A stretch of DNA of 64,000 nucleotides from Psychromicrobium silvestre (lineage in GTDB: Bacteria > Actinomycetota > Actinomycetes > Actinomycetales > Micrococcaceae). Positions 42,256 to 52,394 of the stretch are shown piece after piece (the first letter of the stretch is position 1; each line of letters opens with the position of its first letter). The translations under genes and the position numbers were made by a program. The notes under the pieces are model-generated. The model ran no database searches and was not told the DNA's origin. It was given only the letters and a program-made list of their open reading frames with translations. The stretch spans positions 930,001-994,000 of the forward strand of contig NZ_JACBYQ010000002.1 in the NCBI RefSeq assembly GCF_013408295.1. The letters are read 5' to 3'.

Positions 42256-42328
42256 CGAAAATGGGCAAACGGCGCTGAAGTAGCTGAAACAGGCTGCCGG
42301 TGCGGAGCCGGTTGAAGCGACAGACATA

Positions 42329-42365
42329 GAAGGGGTCTCCCCGGTGACACCGGAGAGACCCCTTC
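42329..42365 (-). terminator. Terminator of glgP
   Basis: The arms 42329-42345 and 42349-42365 pair with one mismatch around a 3-base loop. It lies 18 bases downstream of the leftward glgP stop. Confidence 0.75.
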
Positions 42366-42382
42366 GAAGCGTCGGAAACAGC

Positions 42383-44989
42383 TTAGGCGCTGGTGACCAA
42401 GCCCAGCTCCGCGCGATTGGCCAGAGCCGGGTTCTCCGGAAGCACCCGCACCGTGTAGCCGAAGCTGCCCGAGCGGTCGATGACCAGATCGCCGGTAAAC
42501 AGGTGCCGCCCGTTGCCGAGGTCTTCCACCGGATGCAACGCCACCGAATCGGTATCGCTCAGCTCATCGGTATCCAAGGCTTTGCCGAAGGCTGCCTCTA
42601 CCCGAACATCCGAGCTGGAGAGCCCGTCCAAGTTCACATAGGCGCGTACCGTGAGGGTATCGCCAATCTGCGGATCCTCGGAGACTCCCACCGAATCGAC
42701 GTGTTCCACCGCGAGAATAGGCCAAGCGGCGGTAACTTTCGACTTCCACGCAGCCAGCACCTTTGCCGCAGCGAAATTATCGGCAACAATGGCTCGCCCT
42801 GCAATGGCAGCCGGTTCGTAGAGTTTGTGCACGTAGTCGTTCAGCATCCGCTCGGCAGAAACCGCCGGGCCCAGGGTAGCTATGGTGTGCTTGATCATCG
42901 AGATCCAGTGCGTCGGCAAATCGGAATCCGGTTCGGTCGAAGCGCCAGCGGCTCCCGCTGCCTCGGAGGTTCCACCTACGCCGTAGAAGCGGGGAGCAAC
43001 CTGATCCTCCAAAAGCTCGTAGAGTGCGGCAGCCTCGATGTCGTCGCGTTCTTCGGCGCTGGCCCCATTATTGGCCGTGGGGATTGCCCAGCCGTTTTCG
43101 CCGTCGTACATCTCATCCCACCAGCCGTCTAGCACCGAGAGGTTGAGCCCGCCATTGATCGCGGCCTTCATGCCCGAGGTTCCACAGGCTTCCAGTGGTC
43201 GCAGCGGGTTGTTCAGCCAGACATCGCAGCCCGGGAACAAGGTCCTGGCCATCGCGATGTCGTAGTTCGGCAGGAAGGCAATGCGGTGCCTCACCTCGGG
43301 GTCGTCGGTGAAACGGACCAGATCCTGGATCATTTTCTTACCGGCATCGTCCGCGGGGTGCGATTTGCCGGCAATGACCAGCTGGATCGGGTGCTTTTCA
43401 TCCAGCAAGAGTGCCTTGAGCCGGGCAGGATCACGCAGCATCAGGGTGAGTCGCTTATAGGTGGGCACTCGCCGAGCGAAGCCAATGGTCAGCACATTGG
43501 GATCCAAAATGGAATCCGTCCAAGCCAGCTCGGCATCAGCGGCGCCGCGCTTCTTCCAAGAGGCGCGTACCCGCCGACGCACATCGTCGATCAGGGCCGA
43601 ACGTAGCTCGCCCCGCAAGGACCACAATTCAGCATCCGGGATCTGGTAAACCTTCGACCAGTCCGGCTGGTCCAGCAAGCTTCCGCCGGAGCGCTCGATC
43701 ACGAGCTCGCTGACCTTCGGATCGACCCAAGTGGGAACGTGCACACCGTTGGTGACCGAGGAGATCGGGACCTCGGAATGATCGAAGCCCGGCCACAGCC
43801 CGGAGAACATCTCGCGGGAAACCACGCCGTGCAGTTTGGCCACGCCATTGGCGCGCTGTGCCAGCCGCAATCCCATTACGGCCATGTTGAAGACCGCTGA
43901 GTCGCCGCCGTCGTAGCTCTCCGAACCAAGAGCCAGAATGTTCTCCACCGGGACGCCCGGAGCTAGCCCGGCTTCGAAGAAATGTTGGATTTGGCTCTTC
44001 TGGAACCTATCGATACCGGCTGGGACCGGGGTATGGGTGGTGAATACCGTCGATGCCCGGCCAGCGGCCAGCGCCTCGTCCCAGCTCAGTTGCTTGGTTT
44101 CGATCAGTTCGCGGATCCGCTCGATGCCCAGGAAACCGGCGTGACCTTCATTGGTGTGGAACACCTCGGGAGCCGGAACGCCGCTGAGTCGCTGGTAAAT
44201 CCGCAGCGCCTTCACGCCGCCCATGCCGAGCAGCAGCTCTTGCTGCAAGCGATGGTCGCCGCCGCCGCCGTACAGCCGGTCGGTAATAGCGCGGGCCGCA
44301 TCGTCGTTGCCGGGGACATTGGAATCCAGCAGCAGCAAGGGGACCCGGCCGACGTCGGCCCGCCAGATCCAGGCGTGCAGTTCACGGCCGTCGGGCAAGG
44401 GCAAGGTGATCTGGGCGGGTGTGCCGTCTTCCTCGCGCAGCAGGGTCAGCGGCAAGCCATCCGGGTCGAGCACGGGATAGGTTTCTTGCTGCCAGGCGTC
44501 ACGGGAGAGGGATTGCTTGAAATAACCAGCCTGGTAAAGAAGTCCGACGCCGATCAGCGGCACTCCGAGGTCCGAGGCGGCCTTCAGATGGTCACCGGCA
44601 AGAATGCCGAGGCCTCCGGAGTACTGCGGAAGCACTTCGGTAATGCCAAATTCGGGGGAGAAGTAGGCGATGCACTTCGGAGCTTCTTCGCTCAGGCCCT
44701 GGTACCAGCGCGGTTCCTCCAAATAGCCTTGCAGATCCTCGGCCGCCTTGCGGACGCGCTCCACTACCTCGGAGTCTTCGGCCAATTGCTGCAATTGCTC
44801 GCGGCTGACCGAACCGAGGAAAGTGACCGGATCGTGGGCGCTTTCATCCCAGATCTGCGGATTTAGGGAGGCGAAAAGCTCACGGGTCGGCAAGTGCCAG
44901 GACCAGCGGAGGTTGGTGGCGAGTCGTGCCAGAGGCGCAATCGACTCGGGGAGAACGGTACGGACAGTAAATCTGCGGATGGCCTTCAC
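42383..44989 (-). CDS. glgP: Alpha-glucan (glycogen/maltodextrin) phosphorylase
   Basis: This 868-residue GT35 phosphorylase of the short actinobacterial type releases glucose 1-phosphate from glucan ends. It shows the N-terminal PRWYQGL and YFSPEFGITEVLPQYSGGLGILAGDHLK (in pieces), NPLRPLEACGTSGMKAAING containing the PLP region, and VTNGVHVPTW. The GTG start at 44989 lacks a strong ribosome site. The gene is divergent from the sugar-uptake operon with a LacI-type palindrome in the shared gap. It pairs metabolically with GlgX. Confidence 0.95.
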   Translation of the reverse strand: MKAIRRFTVRTVLPESIAPLARLATNLRWSWHLPTRELFASLNPQIWDESAHDPVTFLGSVSREQLQQLAEDSEVVERVRKAAEDLQGYLEEPRWYQGLSEEAPKCIAYFSPEFGITEVLPQYSGGLGILAGDHLKAASDLGVPLIGVGLLYQAGYFKQSLSRDAWQQETYPVLDPDGLPLTLLREEDGTPAQITLPLPDGRELHAWIWRADVGRVPLLLLDSNVPGNDDAARAITDRLYGGGGDHRLQQELLLGMGGVKALRIYQRLSGVPAPEVFHTNEGHAGFLGIERIRELIETKQLSWDEALAAGRASTVFTTHTPVPAGIDRFQKSQIQHFFEAGLAPGVPVENILALGSESYDGGDSAVFNMAVMGLRLAQRANGVAKLHGVVSREMFSGLWPGFDHSEVPISSVTNGVHVPTWVDPKVSELVIERSGGSLLDQPDWSKVYQIPDAELWSLRGELRSALIDDVRRRVRASWKKRGAADAELAWTDSILDPNVLTIGFARRVPTYKRLTLMLRDPARLKALLLDEKHPIQLVIAGKSHPADDAGKKMIQDLVRFTDDPEVRHRIAFLPNYDIAMARTLFPGCDVWLNNPLRPLEACGTSGMKAAINGGLNLSVLDGWWDEMYDGENGWAIPTANNGASAEERDDIEAAALYELLEDQVAPRFYGVGGTSEAAGAAGASTEPDSDLPTHWISMIKHTIATLGPAVSAERMLNDYVHKLYEPAAIAGRAIVADNFAAAKVLAAWKSKVTAAWPILAVEHVDSVGVSEDPQIGDTLTVRAYVNLDGLSSSDVRVEAAFGKALDTDELSDTDSVALHPVEDLGNGRHLFTGDLVIDRSGSFGYTVRVLPENPALANRAELGLVTSA

Positions 44990-45043
44990 GCTGATAACGG
45001 TAGCGGAGATCAGCGGCGGTTGGAATCCTTTTGGTTATATGAC

Positions 45044-45059
45044 GCGTAAACGCTTGCGC
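45044..45059. promoter_or_regulatory. LacI-family operator-like palindrome between glgP and the sugar importer
   Basis: GCGTAAACGCTTGCGC is a 16-base palindrome with 12 of 16 positions symmetric and a central CG flanked by AA/TT, the hallmark of LacI/GalR-type sites. It lies 54 bases from the glgP start and upstream of the importer, so one regulator could control both. No LacI gene is in the window. Confidence 0.5.
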
Positions 45060-45186
45060 ACACGGCGTGTCGAAACTAGCCAGCAAACGGGGAAGGAATT
45101 TAGCACTGGAAGTTTCTCTGGAAGTTATTGGAAGTGTCTCGATTAACTCCAGGCTGTCAGTGAGGATGGTTAGGGTGGCAGAGAAG

Positions 45187-46602
45187 ATGCCAACGATGAC
45201 GATGGAGATTCTGTTGAATATTGCGAGCGGCAGTATCGACAAAAGAACGCTGCGCCGACGTACTTTCCTGGGCGTCGTGGCAGCAAGCAGTTTCTTGCTG
45301 CCCGCCCTGAGCGGCTGCACCAGTAGTCCGGCGAACACGCTGCGGATTGCCTACCAGCAGTGGGGCTCCGGAAAGGTGATGGAGAACTTCCTAAGCAGCA
45401 TTAGTGGCCAATTCCGGGCCAAACATCCCGATCTTCAGATTCAGCTAATCCCCTTGGTGGCTGCCGAAAATGACTACTTCACCAAAAATGAGCTGATGAT
45501 GTCCAGCGACAGCACCACTCCGGACCTGGTTTGCGAGGATACCTTCATCCTGAAGTCGGACGTCGCCGCTGGTTACCTTCAGCCCCTCAACCAGCGGCTG
45601 GAGGGCTGGCAGCCCTGGAATGAGGTCTTCGACTCAGCCAAAACCGCGGTCACCGGAGAAGACGGCAAGGTGTATGGAATGCCCACCGGCACTGATACCC
45701 GGGCACTCTGGTACAACTCGGAGCTGCTAGCTAAGGCTGGCCTGCCGATGCCTTGGCAGCCGAAGGACTGGACGCAGCTACTCAAGGATCTACGCAGCTT
45801 ACACAAGGCGTTGCCGGAGGTGATCCCCTTCAATATCTTCTCCGGCAAGGCGCAGGGCGAGAAAGCCTCCATGCAGGGTTTCGAGATGCTGATGTACGGC
45901 ACCGGAGACACACTTTACGACGGCGACCGCAAGAAATGGCTGACCGGTAGCCAAGGCTTTATCGACAGTCTGGACTTTGTGCAGAAGATCTACCAGGAAA
46001 AGCTAGGTCCGCCATTGAGCCGGGCCCTGGACGCCAATCTGACCGAGACCGTCTACTCGGACTGGTTGCCCAAGGGCGGTCTGGCGGTGGCTCTGGACGG
46101 GGGCTGGATCAGCAATAACTGGGTTCCTGGTGCCCCAGCGGAGTGGCCGGAGTGGTCGAAAGTGATGAAACAAGCCAAGATGCCAACCCAGAAGGCTCAG
46201 GCCCCGGGGTACACCACACTGTCCGGCGGTTGGTGCTGGGCTATTCCAGCCAGAACCAAGAAGGCGGACTTGGCTTGGGAGTATTTGCAGACCATAGCCA
46301 CGACGGCGAATATGACTGCTTTCAATATTGCGGATAACGGGGTGGCAGTGCGCAAGGACGTGGCCGCGCAGCCCAAGTATCGCAGTTACACCCCGACCAT
46401 TCAGTTCTTCACCTCATTAGTGGAAGGAGCCACCTTCCGCCCGGCGCTGGCAGCCTATCCGCAAATCTCGGCCTCCATCCAGCTCGCCATGGAGAAGGTA
46501 ATGATTGGCGGCAGCACGCCGAAGCAAGCGGCGCAAGATTACGACGAGCAAATCACTAAGATCGTCGGTGCGGATCAGGTGATGGGAGCGAGTGGCCGAT
46601 GA
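45187..46602 (+). CDS. Sugar ABC transporter substrate-binding lipoprotein (MalE/LpqY-like)
   Basis: The N-terminus carries a twin-arginine-like signal (TLRRRTFLGVVAASSFLLP) and a lipobox ALSGC, so this 471-residue protein is an exported, lipid-anchored binding protein. The mature domain has the CUT1 carbohydrate pattern IAYQQWGSGKVMENFLSS, DLVCEDTFILKSDVAAGYLQP and GGWCWAIPARTKKADLAWEY. The start is ambiguous among ATGs at 45163, 45187, 45196 and 45202. It is followed by two permease genes with 4-base overlaps, and no ATPase is present, which is usual where one shared MsiK-like ATPase serves several importers. Maltose, maltodextrin or trehalose is likely from the adjacent glucan genes. Confidence 0.86.
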   Translation: MPTMTMEILLNIASGSIDKRTLRRRTFLGVVAASSFLLPALSGCTSSPANTLRIAYQQWGSGKVMENFLSSISGQFRAKHPDLQIQLIPLVAAENDYFTKNELMMSSDSTTPDLVCEDTFILKSDVAAGYLQPLNQRLEGWQPWNEVFDSAKTAVTGEDGKVYGMPTGTDTRALWYNSELLAKAGLPMPWQPKDWTQLLKDLRSLHKALPEVIPFNIFSGKAQGEKASMQGFEMLMYGTGDTLYDGDRKKWLTGSQGFIDSLDFVQKIYQEKLGPPLSRALDANLTETVYSDWLPKGGLAVALDGGWISNNWVPGAPAEWPEWSKVMKQAKMPTQKAQAPGYTTLSGGWCWAIPARTKKADLAWEYLQTIATTANMTAFNIADNGVAVRKDVAAQPKYRSYTPTIQFFTSLVEGATFRPALAAYPQISASIQLAMEKVMIGGSTPKQAAQDYDEQITKIVGADQVMGASGR

Positions 46603-47522
46603 GTACGAGTACCCGGCTGCTGAGCCAGGAAGTCACTCCGAATCGATCCCGGCCCGGCCGGACGCTGCGCAGGGCGCTTCCGATTCTGCCCGCCGTGCTC
46701 CTGTTGTTGGCCTTCATGGCAGGTCCCATTCTCTATAGCGTGTACCTGGCCTTCACAAACAGGGCGCTCCGCGGGGAGGGTTCGGCCAGTACGGAATTCG
46801 TTGGGCTGGGTAATTTCGGGGCGGCCTTCGGCTCGGCAGCATTCTGGAATTCGGTACTGCTGACCCTGATTTTCACGGTGATCTCGGCGGTGATCGGGCA
46901 GAACATCCTGGGGATGGTGTTGGCTCTTTTGATGCGCTCGGCGAGCAAGATCGTTAGCACCCTCACCAGCGCCATTATTGTTGCCGCCTGGATACTGCCC
47001 GAGGTAGTAGCCGGTTACCTCTGGTACACCTTCCTGGGGCAACAGGGCTCATTGAACGATATTCTCGGGTTCCTCGGTTTGCCCGCTCAAGACCTGTTGA
47101 TCAGTTTTCCGATCCTGGCGGTGTCTTTCGCTAATATCTGGCGGGGCGCAGCCTTCAGCATGCTGGTCTACCGCGCCGCACTTTCCCAAGTTCCCACCGA
47201 TATTGACGAGTCCGCGCAACTCGACGGAGCCGGTGCTTGGCGCCGCTTCTTCTCCATGACGCTGCCCATTATTCGGCGTTCGGTGTTGACCAACCTGATG
47301 CTGATCACTTTGCAGACGCTTTCCGTCTTTGGGCTGATCTACATTATGACCGCGGGTGGTCCCGGGGCAGCTAGCCAGACTCTTCCGCTCTTCATGTATG
47401 AACAGGCATTCAGCTTCGGTCAACTTGGCTATGGCACTGCCGTCGCACTGATCCTGCTCGCCATCGGGGGGATCGCCTCCCTGATCTATCTGAAGCTCTT
47501 GCCAAAGGAGGACAAACTATGA
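46599..47522 (+). CDS. Sugar ABC permease (MalF-type)
   Basis: This 307-residue protein has six hydrophobic helices. The EAA-like loop contacting the ATPase is at IDESAQLDGAGAWRRFFSMT near residue 205-224. Topology and position match MalF/SugA-class subunits of CUT1 importers. Start overlaps the binding-protein stop (ATGA) and its stop overlaps the next permease. Confidence 0.9.
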   Translation: MSTSTRLLSQEVTPNRSRPGRTLRRALPILPAVLLLLAFMAGPILYSVYLAFTNRALRGEGSASTEFVGLGNFGAAFGSAAFWNSVLLTLIFTVISAVIGQNILGMVLALLMRSASKIVSTLTSAIIVAAWILPEVVAGYLWYTFLGQQGSLNDILGFLGLPAQDLLISFPILAVSFANIWRGAAFSMLVYRAALSQVPTDIDESAQLDGAGAWRRFFSMTLPIIRRSVLTNLMLITLQTLSVFGLIYIMTAGGPGAASQTLPLFMYEQAFSFGQLGYGTAVALILLAIGGIASLIYLKLLPKEDKL

Positions 47523-48400
47523 GTAGCCTGTCCACCCGAGTGAATCAAGACGTCGAGCGCCCCACGATGCGCGCTCGCCGCCCGCTGAGCGTCGAAAAGG
47601 TAGTGACTAGCCTGATTCTGCTGCTGATCGCGGCCATCTTCTGCGTGCCGCTGCTCTGGGTACTGTTCGCCTCGATCAATCCGCAGGCCAGCTTGGCGGT
47701 GGAATGGCCAGAGCAGCCCAGCTTGGAAAATTTCTCAGCCATTATGAACACCAAGACCACGTTCCGGCCGATTCTGAACTCGCTCCTGCTCTGCGGCGGG
47801 GCCACCTTGCTTACCGTGGTCTGTGCTGCGCTCGCGGCCTACCCGCTTTCCCGTCATCGTTCGCGCCTCAAACGTGGCTTCCTGCTGACCATAATCTTCG
47901 CCACAGGTCTGCCAATCACCGCGATTATGATCCCGGTTTACGCGATGTTTGTTCAGGTCAATCTGATCGATTCGCTGCCCGGGGCAGCCCTCTTCCTGGC
48001 GGCTTCCGCACTGCCCTATGGCATTTTCTTGATGAAGAACTTCATGGATGCGGTACCGAGGGAAATTGAGGAGAGCGCTTGGACCGAGGGTGCCTCCACC
48101 TTGCAAGCCTTGCGCTGGGTGGTGTTGCCCCTAATGCGGCCCGGTACTGCGGTGGTCACTATCTTCACCTTCGTGAGCATGTGGGGTAATTTTTTCGTGC
48201 CCTTCATGCTTCTGCTCTCGCCGGATAATCTCCCGGCATCGGTCAGTCTTTACACCTTCTCCGCCCAGTACGGACAGGTAGCTTACGGACAGCTGGCTGC
48301 TTTCTCGCTGGTCTATTCGATGCCCGTCGTGGTGCTCTATCTGCTGATGGGGCGACGGCTGGGGACCGGCTTCACCGCCGCGGGCGGGCTGAAAGGCTAA
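47519..48400 (+). CDS. Sugar ABC permease (MalG-type)
   Basis: This 293-residue protein has six helices, with the EAA loop at VPREIEESAWTEGASTLQA and conserved FVPFMLLLSP and LPYGIFLMKNF. It pairs with the MalF-type permease to form the membrane channel. Start overlaps the previous stop (ATGA). A 119-base gap separates it from glgE, so the importer may be a separate transcript. Confidence 0.9.
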   Translation: MSSLSTRVNQDVERPTMRARRPLSVEKVVTSLILLLIAAIFCVPLLWVLFASINPQASLAVEWPEQPSLENFSAIMNTKTTFRPILNSLLLCGGATLLTVVCAALAAYPLSRHRSRLKRGFLLTIIFATGLPITAIMIPVYAMFVQVNLIDSLPGAALFLAASALPYGIFLMKNFMDAVPREIEESAWTEGASTLQALRWVVLPLMRPGTAVVTIFTFVSMWGNFFVPFMLLLSPDNLPASVSLYTFSAQYGQVAYGQLAAFSLVYSMPVVVLYLLMGRRLGTGFTAAGGLKG

Positions 48401-48519
48401 CCGAAAGGTTAACCGGGTGAGGGTGATAGTGGGTTCGGCAGCACGGTTGAAGAAATGAGTTCTTGAAACATCATGGTCTTGCATCGCAATCGGGACGCAT
48501 TCTCGCTAACGTGTGGACT

Positions 48520-50601
48520 GTGACTACAGAGCAAGCAGCGCCTCAAGGACGAGCCCTCGCAGCGGCCAAGAAGAAAGCCATCACTTCGAGTGTGCTTTCG
48601 GAAACCACTGTTGGGCGGATACCGATTGTCGAGGTTTCTCCGGTGATTGAGAACGGTACCGTTCCGGCTAAGGCGATTCCTGGTTCCGAACTCGAGGTGG
48701 CGGCCACGGTCTTCCGGGAAGGCCACGACCTGCTGGGAGTGGAAGCGGTGCTGCTGGACGCCAAGGGTAAGGAACGCCAACGCGTCCGGCTCAGTCCGCT
48801 CGGAAATGGGACCGATCGTTGGCAAGGGCGGCTCTCCCCGGACAAGGTTGGGCAGTGGTCCTTTGCGATCGAAGGCTGGTCGGATTGCTACGCAACCTGG
48901 CAGCACAATGCCGAGGTAAAAATCGCCGCCGAGGTCGATGTCGAGCTGATGCTCGCAGAAGGCGCCGCGCTACTAGGTAAGGCAGCCGGCGATGGCGCCC
49001 GCTCAGTTCGGGATCAGCGCAGCTTAAGAGAAGCCACCGCCGCTCTCGCAAACCCAGAACTCGGCGTGCTAGCCCGGCTGGGTGCCGGCACCAGCGCGGA
49101 GGTGCGGGCCGCCGTCGCCCGCAATCCGATTCGTGATTTGGTGACCCGCAGCGCCAAATACCCGATTGAGGTAGAGCGGGAGGCCGCGGGCCGCGGTTCT
49201 TGGTATGAGTTCTTCCCGCGTTCCGAGGGTGCTAGCAGGCATCCTGAAACCGGGGAATGGACCAGCGGTAATTTCCGCACCGCAGCGCACAGCCTGGACC
49301 GGGTGGCCGCGATGGGTTTCGACGTGATCTATTTGCCACCCATCCATCCGATCGGTGAGGTGAATCGAAAGGGACCCAATAACACCCTGGTCGCCGGGCC
49401 ACAGGACCCGGGCTCGCCCTGGGCCATCGGTTCCAAACAAGGCGGGCACGACGCGATCCACCCCGAGTTGGGCAGCTTCGCGGACTTCGATGCCTTCGTC
49501 GGCAGAGCCAAAGAACTGGGACTTGAGGTGGCTCTGGATCTTGCCCTGCAGGCTGCGCCGGATCACCCCTGGGCGAGTGAGCATCAGGAGTGGTTCACCA
49601 CCCGCTTGGACGGGACCATTGCCTATGCGGAAAACCCGCCGAAAAAGTACCAAGACATCTACCCGCTCAACTTCGATAACGACCCCGATGGCCTGAGCAA
49701 AGAAGTCCTGCGGATCGTGCTCCTATGGATCAGCCACGGCGTGAAAATCTTCCGGGTGGATAACCCTCATACCAAACCGCTCTGGTTCTGGCAGTGGCTG
49801 ATCGGTAAAGTGCGTAAGAAGCACCCCGAGACGGTTTTCCTAGCGGAAGCCTTCACCGTGCCCGCGATGATGCACGCCCTCGGTAGGGCTGGCTTCCAAC
49901 AGTCCTACAGTTACTTCACCTGGCGGAATAACAAAGCAGAGATCGAAGAGTACTTCCACCAGGTAAGCCATGAAACGGCAGCTTTTTACCGACCTAACTT
50001 TTTCGTCAACACCCCGGACATCCTGACCGAGTATCTGCAATACGGTGGTCCGGCCGCCTTTAAGATCCGCGCGGTCTTAGCCGCCATGGGCAGTCCGCTC
50101 TGGGGCGTCTACGCCGGCTACGAGCTCTTTGAACATGTCGCTCGGCCCGGTGCCGAAGAGTACATCGACAATGAGAAATATGAGTACAAGGACCGTGATT
50201 TTGAAGCCGCGGAGAAATCCGGTCGCTCGCTAGCCCCGTTCCTGACCAAGCTCAACCAGATCAGACGAGAGCATCCGGCGCTGGGTGAGTTGTCGAATCT
50301 AACTGTCCATGCCACCAGTGATCCCGCTACAGTAGCGTTCAGCAAACATAAGACCAGCGCAGCCACCGGAGAAAAGGACACCGTGATCGTGATCGTCAAC
50401 GTTGACCCGCACAGTGTGCGCGAAGGCGTCGTCTACCTCGATCTGTCCGCCCTGGAACTGGATGGTTTCAACCCGGACGGCACTTTCACCGTCGACGAGC
50501 TTTTAACTGGCCAGCGCTGGCAATGGAACAACGAAAACTATGTGCGCCTAGACGCACACCTCGAACCCGCCCACATCCTTCACGTTAGGCGTTCTGCATG
50601 A
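48520..50601 (+). CDS. glgE: Alpha-1,4-glucan:maltose-1-phosphate maltosyltransferase
   Basis: This 693-residue GH13_3 enzyme extends alpha-1,4-glucan with maltosyl units from maltose 1-phosphate, the key GlgE-pathway step. The N-terminal domain (15-130) is Ig-like and the catalytic domain has WYEFFPRSEG near 210. YLPPIHPIGEVNRKGPNN follows; nucleophile Asp414 is in KIFRVDNPHTKPL and Glu443 in FLAEAFTVPAMM. The N-terminus is uncertain: GTG 48520 fits, and TAACGT just upstream would allow a leaderless message. It overlaps treS by 4 bases and is first of the glgE-treS-mak::glgB set. Confidence 0.94.
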   Translation: MTTEQAAPQGRALAAAKKKAITSSVLSETTVGRIPIVEVSPVIENGTVPAKAIPGSELEVAATVFREGHDLLGVEAVLLDAKGKERQRVRLSPLGNGTDRWQGRLSPDKVGQWSFAIEGWSDCYATWQHNAEVKIAAEVDVELMLAEGAALLGKAAGDGARSVRDQRSLREATAALANPELGVLARLGAGTSAEVRAAVARNPIRDLVTRSAKYPIEVEREAAGRGSWYEFFPRSEGASRHPETGEWTSGNFRTAAHSLDRVAAMGFDVIYLPPIHPIGEVNRKGPNNTLVAGPQDPGSPWAIGSKQGGHDAIHPELGSFADFDAFVGRAKELGLEVALDLALQAAPDHPWASEHQEWFTTRLDGTIAYAENPPKKYQDIYPLNFDNDPDGLSKEVLRIVLLWISHGVKIFRVDNPHTKPLWFWQWLIGKVRKKHPETVFLAEAFTVPAMMHALGRAGFQQSYSYFTWRNNKAEIEEYFHQVSHETAAFYRPNFFVNTPDILTEYLQYGGPAAFKIRAVLAAMGSPLWGVYAGYELFEHVARPGAEEYIDNEKYEYKDRDFEAAEKSGRSLAPFLTKLNQIRREHPALGELSNLTVHATSDPATVAFSKHKTSAATGEKDTVIVIVNVDPHSVREGVVYLDLSALELDGFNPDGTFTVDELLTGQRWQWNNENYVRLDAHLEPAHILHVRRSA

Positions 50602-52394
50602 GCATTTCCTCCGGCCACTTCAGCATGAATGCCCCAGGCCTCCAGCATGATCCGCATTGGTACCGCAAGGCGGTCTTCTATGAGGTGCTGGTGCGCGGGT
50701 TCAACGACGCCAACGGCGACGGTTCCGGCGATTTCTCGGGCCTGATCGAGCGGCTGGACTATTTACAATGGCTCGGTATCGATTGCCTGTGGGTGCCGCC
50801 GTTCTTCCAGTCACCGCTGCGCGACGGCGGCTACGACATCTCCGATTACTACCAGGTGCTCGACGAATTCGGCACCCTCTCCGACTTCCAACGGCTGGTC
50901 TCCGAAGCGCATGCGCGTGGCGTCCGGGTGATCATCGATCTGCCGGTCAACCACACCTCGGATCAGCACGCCTGGTTCCAGGCTTCGCGGGAGGACCCGG
51001 ACGGACCGTACGGAGATTTCTACGTCTGGAGCGATACCGACCAGAAGTATGAAGATGCCAGAATCATCTTCATCGATACCGAAGAGTCCAACTGGACCTT
51101 CGATCCGATTCGACGGCAGTTCTTCTGGCATCGTTTCTTCAGCCACCAGCCCGATCTGAACTTCGAGAACCCCAAGGTGATTGAAGCGATCTTCGACGTG
51201 GTGCGGTTCTGGCTGGACCAGGGCATCGACGGGTTCCGGGCGGATGCCATCCCTTACCTTTTCGAGGAAGAGGGCACCAACTGCGAGAACCTGCCCGGGA
51301 CCCATAAGTTCCTGCGCGATCTGCGTGCCATGGTGGAGCGGGAGTACCCGGGCCGTATCATCATTGCGGAAGCGAACCAGCCGCCCCACGAGGTGGTTGA
51401 ATATTTCGGCACCGAAGAGGAACCGGAATGCCATATGGCATTCCACTTTCCAATCATGCCCCGGCTTTTCTACGCCTTGCGGGATCAGAAAGCCGCTCCG
51501 ATCATTGAAACCATGAAGGATACCCCGGTCATTCCGGGCGGCGCTCAATGGGGTACCTTCCTACGTAATCACGATGAACTGACGCTTGAGATGGTCACCC
51601 CGGCAGAGCGGGAGGCCATGCTGGGCTGGTATGCCCCGGATGCCAGGATGCGCGCCAACGTTGGCATCCGACGTCGGCTGGCACCACTGCTGGATAACTC
51701 CCGTGCCGAGATTGAGCTCATCAACGCCCTGCTGCTAGCACTGCCCGGTAGCCCTTTCCTCTACTACGGCGACGAGATTGGGATGGGCGAGAATATCTGG
51801 CTCACCGACCGTGACTCAGTGCGTACCCCGATGCAGTGGACCCCGGATCGAAACGCCGGTTTCTCCAGCGCTGACCCAGGGAAGCTTTACCTGCCGGTCA
51901 TTCAGTCGCTTGTCTACCACTTCAACCAGGTCAATGTGGAGGCTCAGCAGGCTCATTCCTCCTCGCTGCTGAATTGGACCCGACAGATTCTCAGCGTGCG
52001 CAAGGCACATACAGCCTTCGGCCTCGGCGGTTATCAGAATGTGGAAGCCAGCGCGGAGCCGGTTCTTGCCTTCCTGCGGGAGCTGCCGGAAGACAATGTT
52101 GAGGGCGAGATGGGCGAAGCCGTGCTGTGCGTTTTCAACCTTTCGCAGCATCCGGTAGCCGCGCAGTTGCGACTCCCGCAGTATGCGGGCCGGGGCTTGC
52201 GGGATGTTTTCGGCGGCACTCCATTCCCGAGCGTGACGGACGACGGGTCGCTCACCCTGACCTTGGGCAGCCATGATTTCTATTGGCTCAGACTTCGCTC
52301 CGAAGCCTCCAATTTAGCGTCTCCCTTGACTCAATCGATGCCCATTATCGCGGCCCCGAGCGGACCGGCAGCCCCCGAGAGGTCTATGCCCTGA
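50598..52394 (+). CDS. treS: Trehalose synthase (maltose alpha-D-glucosyltransferase)
   Basis: This 598-residue GH13_16 enzyme interconverts trehalose and maltose. Diagnostic stretches are [38 protein letters not shown], nucleophile Asp216 in [21 protein letters not shown] (read in parts) and [12 protein letters not shown]. It delivers maltose to the maltokinase that follows. Its stop shares a base with the ATG of the mak::glgB fusion, a strong sign of coupled translation and perhaps of a TreS-Mak complex, as described in mycobacteria. Confidence 0.96.
   Translation: MSISSGHFSMNAPGLQHDPHWYRKAVFYEVLVRGFNDANGDGSGDFSGLIERLDYLQWLGIDCLWVPPFFQSPLRDGGYDISDYYQVLDEFGTLSDFQRLVSEAHARGVRVIIDLPVNHTSDQHAWFQASREDPDGPYGDFYVWSDTDQKYEDARIIFIDTEESNWTFDPIRRQFFWHRFFSHQPDLNFENPKVIEAIFDVVRFWLDQGIDGFRADAIPYLFEEEGTNCENLPGTHKFLRDLRAMVEREYPGRIIIAEANQPPHEVVEYFGTEEEPECHMAFHFPIMPRLFYALRDQKAAPIIETMKDTPVIPGGAQWGTFLRNHDELTLEMVTPAEREAMLGWYAPDARMRANVGIRRRLAPLLDNSRAEIELINALLLALPGSPFLYYGDEIGMGENIWLTDRDSVRTPMQWTPDRNAGFSSADPGKLYLPVIQSLVYHFNQVNVEAQQAHSSSLLNWTRQILSVRKAHTAFGLGGYQNVEASAEPVLAFLRELPEDNVEGEMGEAVLCVFNLSQHPVAAQLRLPQYAGRGLRDVFGGTPFPSVTDDGSLTLTLGSHDFYWLRLRSEASNLASPLTQSMPIIAAPSGPAAPERSMP

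Noticed and set aside
43982-44866. 294-codon frame opposite glgP
   Set aside because: It is antisense to well-conserved phosphorylase sequence.
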